Positions 1-9,141 of a DNA stretch of 64,000 nt are shown piece by piece. The first letter of the stretch is position 1. Every line of letters begins with the position of its first letter. Under the pieces are notes generated by a model, which searched no databases, had not been told where the DNA came from, and was given only the letters and a program-made list of their open reading frames with translations. Both the position numbers and the translations under genes were made by a program. Where the stretch lies: the NCBI GenBank assembly GCA_037367355.1, contig CM074698.1, forward strand, positions 2,418,001 to 2,482,000, in the 5' to 3' direction. This DNA comes from Neoscytalidium dimidiatum (Eukaryota > Ascomycota > Dothideomycetes > Botryosphaeriales > Botryosphaeriaceae).

Positions 1-546
1 TTAGTGGGAGTGGCACCTTCCCCGTATGGGCCCACAAAATGCCGAGCAGACGAACCTGAGCTTATCCGGGGCTCGCACCTGCGACAAGCATCCCTCAAGC
101 CTCTGCCAACAGTCAAGCCAGTTTGCCCAGCCGAGCTTGATCCTTCAAGCCGCTTCGTGGCGAGAGAACAGTCCAGAAGGCAGCCAACGCCATACTCGAC
201 CCCCGCCCTGAGCTCTGGACTGCCCAATGTCGCAGATACATGGTGCAAGGTTACATCCCGCCCTCTGGTGAAATACTGTGGCAAGATAACGAGCAAGAGT
301 GGCGTGCTTGAGAAGGTCGCTTAGCCGGTGCCGTAGACTAGCCATAGGAATACTACTCACGCCGCTTGATAAGGCATTCTCCGAGAAGATCGTCCATTAT
401 GCCGGTAGCCTGGTTACAGTTGTATAATAAGAAGCGCGACCGCCATTCCTTGCGTTTCTGTTTGACAGCGATGCCTTATTGACGATCGCCCGGTTTTTTT
501 TTTGTCAAATTCCACACCCGCTTGTGTGGTCTAGGAAACGCCCAAT
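1..546. other. intergenic, no gene recognised
   Basis: Left edge of the window up to the proposed start codon of the peptide transporter. The open frames here are short, overlap one another and lack convincing protein character. A T-rich run near 493-502 and a pyrimidine-rich stretch lie close to the transporter start and may belong to its promoter or 5' leader. Confidence 0.6.
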
Positions 547-2671
547 ATGTGTATGCTTACCGACTGTCTCTGAGATCCTTCTCTCAGTACTAATAAGAAA
601 AAACAACAGCGGGCCCAGCCGAGCACATTACGACCGACGTCTTGTCCACGCGGCCACCTGAGCAAGTCATCGAGCCCCATGGCCGCAATTCATTCGCCAT
701 CGGCGACGGAGCGAGCAAGAGAGGAAGGTCCGTAGACGAAAAGCAGCTGGAGGTCGATGTTACTCGTGCCTCGTCTACGGGCGATGAGCTCCACCCTGCT
801 CCGACCGAGGAGGAATTCCGCACTTTGCGGAGAGTGTCTGACGGCGTTCCCATGGTTATCTGGCTCCTCTGCCTCGTCGAATTCTCGGAGCGTGCATCCT
901 ACTATGGAGCCAAAACTGTGTTCTCCAACTTTATGATGTACCCGTTGCCTGAAGGTGGTCAGTACCCACCTACATCCGAATATTCTTCTCAGGACTGATG
1001 AACTACTCAGGAAACGGTGCCGGAGCTCCGAAGGCGGGTACACAAGGAACCGCGGGCGCTCTTGGAAAGGGGCTCCAGTTTGCAAACGCCTTCGTGTTGC
1101 TCTTTGCTTTTCTCTCGTACGTCGTCCCGATCCTGGGAGCCTGGATTGCGGACACAAAGTGGGGACGTTTCAAGACCATCGTCATTGGTGTTATCATCTG
1201 TTTCGTCGCCCACGTTATCATGATCTTCGGGGCTCTTCCGAGCGTTCTCCAGGCCGGCAAAGGCTTAGGACCTTTCATAGTCAGCTTGCTCATCCTGGCT
1301 CTCGGTGCTGGTGAGTAAAGAGGACGTTACCATGAGGGAGCTTGACTAACGCCTTAAAGGTCTCTTTAAGCCTAACGTAGCACCTGTCCTACTTGACCAG
1401 TATTCGTATCAAAAGCCGTTTACTCGGGTCCTGAAGTCGGGTGAGAAGGTCATCGTGGACCCTGAATCAACGGTCCAGCGCTTGATGCTTATCTTCTACG
1501 GTATGCAAGTAATTCAGAGACCCTTTGAGACAGTGTACTAAATACTACAGCACTCATTAATGTTGGTGCCTTTTTCGCTATTGCTACGACTTACGCCGAG
1601 AAGCGCGTCGGGTTTTGGTTGGCTTTCCTACTGCCTACCATTGTCTTCATGCTCCTTCCGCTTCTCTTGGCCTTCCTGTACAAGCGACTGATCAAGGTCC
1701 CTCCGAATGGCTCCGAGCTCACCAATGTCTCCAAGATTTGGGCCATTGCCGTCAAGCAGAACGGTGGGAAGTTCTGGAGAAAAGGTTTCTGGGATGCGGC
1801 CAAGCCCTCCAAGCTGGCTGAGAAAGGAGTTACAACCTTCGCCGGAAAGCCAATCAGCTGGAACGACAAGTTCGTGGAAGACGTCGTTCGTACCATGGAT
1901 GCCTGCAAGATCTTCCTGTACTTCCCTATCTATAACCTAAACGATGGTGGTGTTGGAAGTGTCCTGTCGGCCCAAGGTCAGTCCTGAGATGCATAATTCC
2001 AAAACTGGTGTAGATATACTAACCTTCGCCCAGGTTCAACAATGACTACTAACGGCGCTCCGAACGACCTTCTCGGCAACTTCAACCCCTTGGTCATCAT
2101 TGTCGCCGTTCCTATCCTGAGCCACGTCATCTACCCGGCGCTGCGCGTAAGAAAGATCAACTTCGGGCGTATCTCCCGTATCACATTTGGCTTCACACTC
2201 GCCTGGATCTCCGGTGTAATTGGCGCCATCATCCAATGGCGCATCTACGAGACCAACCCTTGCGGCTACCAGGCCACAGCTTGCGCGGAAGACAGCCGTG
2301 TTTCCCCGCTGAGCATCTGGCTCCAGATTCCCAACGTCGCCCTTGGCGCCCTGTCGGAGTGCTTCTGCAACGTCACGGCCTACGAACTCGCTTACGCGCG
2401 GAGCCCTAAGGGAATGAAGTCCCTTGTCATGGCCATCTTCCTTTTTATGACGGCGCTATCCTCAGCGCTCGGTGAGATCCTGTCTCCAGTTATCAAGGAT
2501 CCCTACCTCATTTGGATCTGGGCCGGTCCTGCTATCGCGCTGTTTGTCCAGACCATCATCTTCTGGTTCAGGTACAAGCACCTCGATAATGATGAATTCA
2601 TGACCTATGAAGATGATGAGAGCAAGACCTCCGCTAGCACACGATCTGAGACTGCTAGCGAGAAGGCTTGA
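547..2671 (+). CDS. PTR2: POT/PTR family proton-coupled oligopeptide transporter (PTR2-like)
   Basis: Plasma-membrane di-/tripeptide importer driven by the proton gradient. Proposed exons: 547-550, 610-957, 1011-1310, 1360-1500, 1551-1976 and 2034-2671, giving 618 aa, the usual size for the family. The family motif FSERASYYG follows the cytosolic N-terminus. Many hydrophobic segments follow, and the late motif YELAYARSPKGMKS matches the conserved region before the last helices. The C-tail is acidic and Ser-rich. The main reading frame has no ATG before an upstream stop at 594-596. An intron with the branch-like sequence TACTAATAAG and acceptor CAG at 607-609 solves this: ATG at 547 plus one T, then a GTATGC donor at 551. 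The product then begins MSGPAEHITTD. Family assignment is firm; the 4-nt first exon is inference. The gene converges on the MYND gene. Confidence 0.88.
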
Positions 2672-3086
2672 GCGGATGGTTGAGTTGAAGAAGCCAGGCG
2701 ATGGAGGACTAGACGTATGAAAATCAGATTATCAGATCTACTTTTTTTTTTTTTTTTTTGCTACGACCCCCAACAAAAGTTTTCCTTTTTCGACCTCCGA
2801 AATGAAACCATAATATATACTCAGTATGTGAGGCTCACGTTGGTTCACAGTGCCAACCTAAAGCAGCTAGTAGCAATACCGTTGATCTGAATCCGAGCAT
2901 TGTTCCATGATCTCCCCATCACTCAAACAAGTATCCCCGGCCCAACCGTTTATCGTCTCAAACAGACCCCATAACCACACCACCATCCGAAACTTCGCCG
3001 CCATAGCTTTTCCCCCTCTCCGTAAAACCAGAGTCTCTCTCCATCTTCTTGCTTCTGCTCCTAACCATCCTTCTTCATCCCACGCC
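2672..3086. other. convergent intergenic spacer with poly-T tract
   Basis: Spacer between the stop codons of the convergent peptide transporter and MYND genes. It holds an 18-nt T run at about 2742-2759 and AT-rich sequence downstream, consistent with shared 3' ends. No gene is seen. Confidence 0.6.
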
Positions 3087-3917
3087 TTAAGCCCTCACAA
3101 CATCCGTCCCGCAAATCGCCACGCCCAGGCCCCTCAGCTCCTCCACGGTGGCCGCGTCATCGAGCCCGCAGTCCCGGCTCGTCACCTCCCTGAGCGCCTC
3201 CTCGCCGAGCAGGCCGCTGCCGCCCAGCACGTCCTCCTTCCCGCCGCCCGCCTTGCCGTACCGCGCCGCGGCCTCGCACAGCTGCCGGGTGCGCGCGCCC
3301 CACCAGCGCGGCAGCACGCGCGGCTCGGCCGCCTCCGCTCGGTCGAGGAAGCGCTGGTAGTCGCGCAGGGGGGTGCCGTGGACCGAGAGGACGGTGTCAG
3401 GGGGGACTGGGCGCAGGAAGACGGGCAGGTGGGCGTAGTGGTGAAGCTCGTCGGAGAGGCGGAGGAGGTAGGCCGAGAGGAGGATGGTGGGGATGGTGGC
3501 GGCCGTGACGGCGCGGTTGTGCTGGAGGGAGAGGACGCGGTAGGGGTTCGGGGAGGTGGTTTCGTCGTTGGTGTCGGCGTTGGTGTCACCGCTGTTGGAA
3601 GTGGGAGCGGCAGCGGTGTTGTTGTGGGTGTTGCTGTTGGCCGTGGTGAACGGCTTCTTCTTCTTGTTGTTGTTGTTGTTGCTATTACAGGTTTTCTTAT
3701 GCGCCTTCCAGTCGGCGCGCAGGCAGGTTCGGTTGCAGTAGAGCGTCGTGCGGCATTTGGCACAGCTCAGAAGGCCGCGTGGGAGCGCCGTCTCAGGCTT
3801 GTGGCAGTGTTGGCAAGTGCGCACAGTGGCGTTGCTGCCGCCGTTGGATCTTGGAGGAGCTGATTGCTGCGGGTCAGTTGTTTGTAATGCTACTTGCAGG
3901 GCTTGCGGCCTACCCAT
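3087..3917 (-). CDS. MYND-type zinc finger protein
   Basis: Single-exon gene of 276 aa if the first ATG in frame (3917) is the start; the frame extends upstream only to a GTG. The MYND zinc finger lies at about residues 35-73, with CQHC, then CAKC, YCNRTC and HKKTC at the expected spacing, enough for two zinc ions. It is followed by an Asn/Lys low-complexity linker encoded by AAC/AAG runs. The C-terminal half has a conserved look (around NPYRVLSLQHNRA and DYQRFLDRA) but I cannot place it in a named family. MYND fingers mediate protein-protein interaction, often in transcriptional regulators. An upstream 5' exon cannot be excluded. The complementary strand carries long GC-rich open frames that are shadows. 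Confidence 0.75.
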   Translation of the reverse strand: MGRPQALQVALQTTDPQQSAPPRSNGGSNATVRTCQHCHKPETALPRGLLSCAKCRTTLYCNRTCLRADWKAHKKTCNSNNNNNKKKKPFTTANSNTHNNTAAAPTSNSGDTNADTNDETTSPNPYRVLSLQHNRAVTAATIPTILLSAYLLRLSDELHHYAHLPVFLRPVPPDTVLSVHGTPLRDYQRFLDRAEAAEPRVLPRWWGARTRQLCEAAARYGKAGGGKEDVLGGSGLLGEEALREVTSRDCGLDDAATVEELRGLGVAICGTDVVRA

Positions 3918-5864
3918 GTTATTGGTGGAGCTAGGTTTATCTGCTGCTGCTGTGGATTTGGTCTTCTGCGGCAATAGCACCAGCTAGAGAGCTGGACGCT
4001 GGATGATTTAAGGTGCTAAGGGTGAGAAGATCGGGGGAGCATGATCTGTTGAAGGCGCGACCCAGTGATGGAAGGGCGAGCTCCTGCTCGCTTGAAGTTC
4101 CGTCTCGCCCTCAAAGAAGGCGACTGCATTAGCGCGGAAGTGAATGGGTCCTATGCAGGGTGAAAAGCAAACGAAACACCTGTGGTAGCTTATCTCAGGA
4201 GGTAAACGCGGTTAGACTTGGAGAAATGCGCTGTAGGCATGATAACACCTCCGAACCGACTGCAGACTCGTCAGAAGCAAGCATGCGTCGTGAAGGATGG
4301 CCTTGAAGGCAACGCTACAATGGGAACCATGACAAAGCAGATTGTTCCTACATGGACAGACAAGATTGAGAAAGCTACCCAGGCGAAGAAGTAGCTCGTC
4401 ACATAATGTCAGGCTTCGTAGGAAGTTTTTTTCAATTATGCAAGCATAGTGACTGATGCGGCCGACTGGCTCTTCCTGCCTATGACCCAATGATGTCGTT
4501 CTTCCCTTTTCGGACACTACGCTCCAAAATATCGACTGCGCAATCACCCATCATCCGCATGATATATGATAGATACGAGCCGAGGAGAATGTTTTTGCGG
4601 CTTAAGAACTCTTCTCGTAACAATCAATTTAACCCCCTCCTAATACCAAGTCTCTCAACCAATCAGCAGATAACCGGGCAAGCTAAGCGACTGCTACTCC
4701 AAGAACAAATTTCAGAGAATCACCTGTTAGTAATACCCAAAAAAAGAGAAGAGGAATAAAAAGCGGTTAAACGGGATATAGGCGAGATAGACAAAGCTAG
4801 ACTTCTTCCTTGCCTATCCTGCTATCTTCTCCACTAATCTTGGAACCCGTCGCGCTCGCCATAGGGTTGCTTGTTTTGAAGGCTATGTATTTTAGGGAAA
4901 TTAAAAAATAGCCTACGCCTCCGTTAGGTTCATATTCCAAGTGAATGGGCCCCCGGGCTAGTCTGAAGCACAGTGTAATTATTGCGTTTGTTCACTCATC
5001 ACTCCGTTGGAGCAGTGCTCTCAAATAAGAATATCAGGAAGGCCCAAACAATGTTATCGGATAAATATCAAGCCGCCAGAAGGTAAAAACAATTGCAATT
5101 CGATATGTTGGACCGCTCAGAGCGAACCCGAGCCTTCACATTGCGGATTCTTCAATTGTGGGTGGCCTGACTGGTGCATAATAATTGGTGCAAACGACGG
5201 TAAGAGCCCGAGCAGTCGCATGCAAGAACAGACGCGGTAAAGCGAAGGCCTCGGCAGAGACATCGACTAAGGACAGCTTGATGCATATCCATAGAGCGAA
5301 CGAGCGGAAAGGTCTCCATCGTCGATCTATACTGCTGACGGGAGTGGAACGTGGTACCTCAAGAGGACGATTGCCGAGGTGGTGATGGCCAGCGAAATGG
5401 GAGAGATGAGGTTTGGCAGCGCTAGCCGGTGGCCGGGAGGGGAGATCACGAGTCAGTGTGCCTCACCAAACCAGGACGCAGCGAGCATACCCTTGTCCAT
5501 GCACCCCAGACACTGCCCGTCCCATCGCAAACGCCCTTACCCTGCCCACATGCGCCCGGTGTCCACTCGGCCTCGGATAGCTCCCTCCCGCTCAGAGCTC
5601 GCTGCCATGTGCTTCACCGATAGTAGCCGAATGGCGAATCAGCCTGCCGGCTTGACGTCGTGGCCAAGATGTCCCCGCGTTCAGTCTTCGTCCATGATCC
5701 ACGCGGACTCATGACGCTATACTCGCCTTAGTCTATTTCTCATTCGAAGCGTAGCCGTGTAACAACATGTACTTCTCCATCTTCTCCTCCTACATCTTCC
5801 TGCATTTGGCATCGTATATACAGTTGTTCGCGACTGTTCTTTTTATCTTCGTCATAACTTCATC
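3918..5864. other. intergenic region, about 1.9 kb
   Basis: Between the start of the MYND gene and the mpaB-like gene. Open frames are short and show no domain-like composition. A TATATA at 5815-5820 lies 45 nt before the start codon of the mpaB-like gene. I see no repeats or RNA genes. Confidence 0.5.
5815..5820 (+). promoter_or_regulatory. possible TATA element of the mpaB-like gene
   Basis: TATATA 45 nt upstream of the proposed ATG at 5865. Position fits a fungal core promoter with a short leader. Not tested. Confidence 0.3.
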
Positions 5865-7380
5865 ATGTCCTGGGCTAACCTCTTCAGACAGCATACTGAG
5901 AACACCCGCACGTATGCGCCCCTCCCAAGCGTCTTGCAAGTCGTGTCATTGACTCTAATGCAGGGCATGGGGCTATACCTTTGATCTGACCTCGGAGCAC
6001 TTCACTCCTCAGCAGATGCTCCCCTTGAAGTATTCCTATGATGTACTCGGCGAAGAATGCCTCCAAATTCTGAACAACATTTCGCCACCACCACGAGATA
6101 CTCGTCCCCGAACTAACAGCAACTGCGCGGCCAAGATGGACGAAGAGAAAGACCGCTCGCTGGGAGACGACAAAACTCCCGAGAAGGGAGACGGCCCTCC
6201 GCACCGAGACTTGTACGCATTGCTATACAGGAACAAGCATCGGGACCCGAAGCTCGCCCAGCTGTGGGAGGAGGTCAATACTGTTCCAGAATGGGTTGAT
6301 TGGGATCAGATCAAGCGCGGCCAAGACGTCTTCTACAGATACGGCAGCGCTGCTTTGACGGGCCTTGCATATCAATCTCTTCTGGGCGGTATGGGTGCCG
6401 CACGCGTGGTGGAGACATTGGCAAGAACGGGTGGTTTCAGCACGAAAGTTGCGCGCAGGCGACTCTTTGAGACCACGCAGCATATTCTCCAATGCACGAG
6501 GAGCCTAGACAGTATAAAGCCCGGTGGAGAGGGTTGGGCTAGCAGCATCCGCGTCCGTCTCCTGCATGCTGCGGTGCGCAAACGTATAATGAAGCTTACC
6601 GAGACGCGGCCAGAATACTACAGTGTTGAGAAGTACGGCGTCCCAATCAACGACCTGGATTGCATGGCAACCATCTCGGTGTTTTCGGGGACTCTGATCT
6701 GGCAGGCCTGGCCACGACAAGGCATTTTCGTGCGGCAGCAGGAGGCAGAGGATTACAACGCTCTTTGGCGATACATCGCTTACATCGTAGGGTCCCCGAC
6801 AGAAGTGTTCGCCACCACCTCGAAAGCAAAGGCCTTCATGCAGAGCTTATACCTCTACGAAATCCACCCCTCAGAGACTTCGGGAATTTTAGCCAACAAC
6901 CTCATCAGATGCCTCCAAGACCAACCACCCGCCTACGCTAGCGCTGACATGCTGGTCGCTGGAGCTCGATGGCTGAACGGAAACGAGCTCTGCGACCAAC
7001 TCAAGCTGCCACGGCCGTCGCTTTATTACTGGGGATTAATGGCGGGACAATGTTTCTTCTTCATGGCCATGAACTACACTTACCGCTCTATCTCCAGCTG
7101 GGACGAAGCCAAGCTTGACTTTTCTCGGGATATATTTTGGAAATTCATTATTGAGAGTAAATGGGGCCTTGAAGGTAAGACAACATACTTCGACTTTAAG
7201 TACGTCCCTCAATACTCAATCATGACGGAGCTGGGTCAGGCGAAGCCTGCGCAGCTAAGCTCCGATCATGGCGTTGAGTGGAGAAACTTGAGGTGGCTGC
7301 TCTATGCTGGAATATTCCTTACCGGAATGGTATACCTGACTTTCAAAGTCACTTCCGGCATCCTTAACTTGCTTTGGTAG
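5865..7380 (+). CDS. mpaB-like ER-bound oxygenase / rubber-oxygenase domain protein (DUF2236)
   Basis: Exons 5865-5911 and 5964-7380, 487 aa. The ATG at 5865 begins MSWANLFRQHTENTRT; a 52-nt intron joins it in frame to the long exon. The family (rubber/latex oxygenase catalytic domain, including MpaB of mycophenolic acid biosynthesis) uses a heme-type cofactor. Visible family features are GMGAARVVETLARTGGFS, the Arg/His segment RVRLLHAAVRKR, and NDLDCMATISVFSG. A hydrophobic segment near the C-terminus (WLLYAGIFLTGMVYLTF) suggests membrane anchoring. Substrate cannot be inferred: no polyketide synthase, terpene cyclase or prenyltransferase lies nearby, so this looks like a stand-alone member. 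A simple ORF call from the ATG at 6016 would miss the N-terminus. Confidence 0.8.
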
Positions 7381-7704
7381 TCGCAGTCGCTTCTCAAGAA
7401 TATATAGTACGTTGAATCATGATATGCGGCTATATCCGCATCTCGCCTCAGAGTGCAAAAAAAATAAAAAATACCTCCTCCCGAAGACGCAGTAGGGTGG
7501 TAAAATGCATATCCTAAAAGTCTGTTGCCATCTAGCTTTGGAACGTCGTTGTTTGTATCCGGGCCACCGTTGACTAATTCACGAGTATGCGAGCATGCTC
7601 CTCTGGGGCGCGAGTCATGCATGAATCCTCCGCTAGAAAATAATTGTGCGCTTCTCCAACCCGACAACCCGCAAGCACCCATCCGCCAACCATCGACACC
7701 GTCT
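7381..7704. other. short intergenic spacer / RRG9 leader
   Basis: Contains the end of the oxygenase transcript and the upstream region of the RRG9-like gene. The RRG9 frame stays open upstream with an ATG at 7621 (an alternative start). Nothing else is seen. Confidence 0.5.
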
Positions 7705-8808
7705 ATGTCTTGCCCTAATTGTTCACGTCGTCTCCTCAGCGCCCTCTTTGAGAACGTGGCCGGTCAGTCAATTGCGCTACGACCGCAGCTCCATCGTCCG
7801 CAGAACAGTGCCTTAGGGCACAATCAATTGAGAGCCTTCACCACGCGGCCACAGCTCCGGTTCACTGAATCTCTCCGCTTTCGCGATTTGAAGCACGTCG
7901 AGAACACACAGGAGGACAGCCGCGCAAATGCCGTCGCGCCGTCTAATCTCAACCCTGAACCGAAAGTCGAGTCCACGAAACCAGAAGCCGCAGGTGAAGG
8001 CTCAGTCGCGTCCAACGCGGACGCGGATCCTGACCCAGCCACACTGAGGGAGGATATTGGATTACCAGCAGATGAAGAGGATGTACAGCACCGTCTATGG
8101 CATCTGACGGGAGGTTTGTCTGGGAAACGGCCACGGAAAGCCGAGGCGAAAGAGAACCCAGAGGGCGATGATAAACGACTCATGCCCAAGGAGGCGTCCG
8201 AAGGGAGTAAAGAGCTGGCCGAAAGGATTACAAAGCTTGTGAAAAATGGTGGAGTGAAGGGGCAAACACCAATTGGTGGGCCGGCGAAGAAGGACAAGAA
8301 TAAGGACAAGAAGAAGGCGCCCTGGATGGTGCAGAAGGAGGCGCTTAAGGAAAAATTCGGAGAAGAAGGCTGGCAGCCACGCAAGAAGCTTTCGCCAGAT
8401 GCGATGGAGGGTGTACGGCAATTGCACGCCCTGGATCCCGGGAAATATACGACACAGGCGCTGGCCAATGAGTTTGAGGTCAGTCCTGAGGCAATTCGAC
8501 GGATTCTCAAGTCCAAATGGCGACCGAGGGAAGACGAGCAGGAGAAACGGATTCAGCGCTGGGAAAAGCGTGGGCAGAAGATCTGGGAGTCACAGTTGGA
8601 GAAAGGTATAAAACCTCCCAAAAAGTGGAGGGAGATGGGTGTGGGAAGCGTGAAGGGCGGGAAACATATGGTGCCCAAATGGAAGCAAAAGCGGTTTGGG
8701 AGGAACCAGGGATCGAAAGAAAGGGTCTCGTTCAGCGAGTACACACGGCCGAGAGGTGCCGGCGCCAACTATGGCGATGAGGGCGGCTGGAACGACAGGA
8801 TTTTGTAA
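7705..8808 (+). CDS. RRG9: mitochondrial required-for-respiratory-growth protein 9 (RRG9/neugrin family)
   Basis: Single exon, 367 aa from the ATG at 7705. That start gives an Arg/Ser-rich, acid-poor N-terminus (MSCPNCSRRLLSALFENVAG) typical of a mitochondrial presequence. An in-frame ATG at 7621 would add 28 residues without such character. The middle is charged and low in complexity. The conserved part begins near residue 230: LDPGKYTTQALANEFEVSPE is the predicted helix-turn-helix-like core, followed by AIRRILKSKWRP and a Lys/Arg-rich tail. In yeast RRG9 is needed for mitochondrial genome maintenance and respiratory growth; human neugrin is related and acts in mitochondrial rRNA metabolism. 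It lies 333 nt before the Rgp1 gene on the same strand. Confidence 0.82.
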   Translation: MSCPNCSRRLLSALFENVAGQSIALRPQLHRPQNSALGHNQLRAFTTRPQLRFTESLRFRDLKHVENTQEDSRANAVAPSNLNPEPKVESTKPEAAGEGSVASNADADPDPATLREDIGLPADEEDVQHRLWHLTGGLSGKRPRKAEAKENPEGDDKRLMPKEASEGSKELAERITKLVKNGGVKGQTPIGGPAKKDKNKDKKKAPWMVQKEALKEKFGEEGWQPRKKLSPDAMEGVRQLHALDPGKYTTQALANEFEVSPEAIRRILKSKWRPREDEQEKRIQRWEKRGQKIWESQLEKGIKPPKKWREMGVGSVKGGKHMVPKWKQKRFGRNQGSKERVSFSEYTRPRGAGANYGDEGGWNDRIL

Positions 8809-9141
8809 TTGTATCTTAGACACTGTATTACTATGCATCTCTACGCCGCAGCCGCCACTCGAATTAGCGGAGCAGGAGCGGTCAAAAGGGTGGAAGCGCG
8901 CCTTGGCATACGCATGGCGCGCGCCTGTCCAGCCAGGTCGCTCGCTCGCTCAAGCTCCGCAACACCTCCGTCCTCTGCCATCAGCACTGGACAACTGCGC
9001 GCCCTGTGCTCGCAGCGCTATTCGTACCCAGGTTCTCCGACGCTGTCGCCGTTCAGCATGCCTCCTCAGTACGGCCGATTGTCGCCCGCCCTCTCATGAC
9101 CCTAGAGCTCCCGTGCGCGGAGGAGCTCCCTCATCTCCGCA
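8809..9141. other. intergenic spacer / RGP1 leader with small uORF
   Basis: Spacer between RRG9 and the Rgp1 gene. It contains GCTC-type short repeats near 8939-8952 and a 13-codon upstream reading frame starting at 9058. No other gene is seen. Confidence 0.5.
9058..9099 (+). other. upstream ORF in the RGP1 5' leader
   Basis: ATG at 9058 opens a 13-codon frame ending TGA at 9097-9099, 42 nt before the Rgp1 start. If it lies in the mRNA it could lower main-ORF translation. Transcript start is unknown. Confidence 0.3.

Noticed and set aside
2907..3863. 318-codon + frame opposite the MYND gene
   Set aside because: Composed of Val/Gly/Arg runs that mirror the GC-rich minus-strand gene; the minus strand has the real zinc finger.
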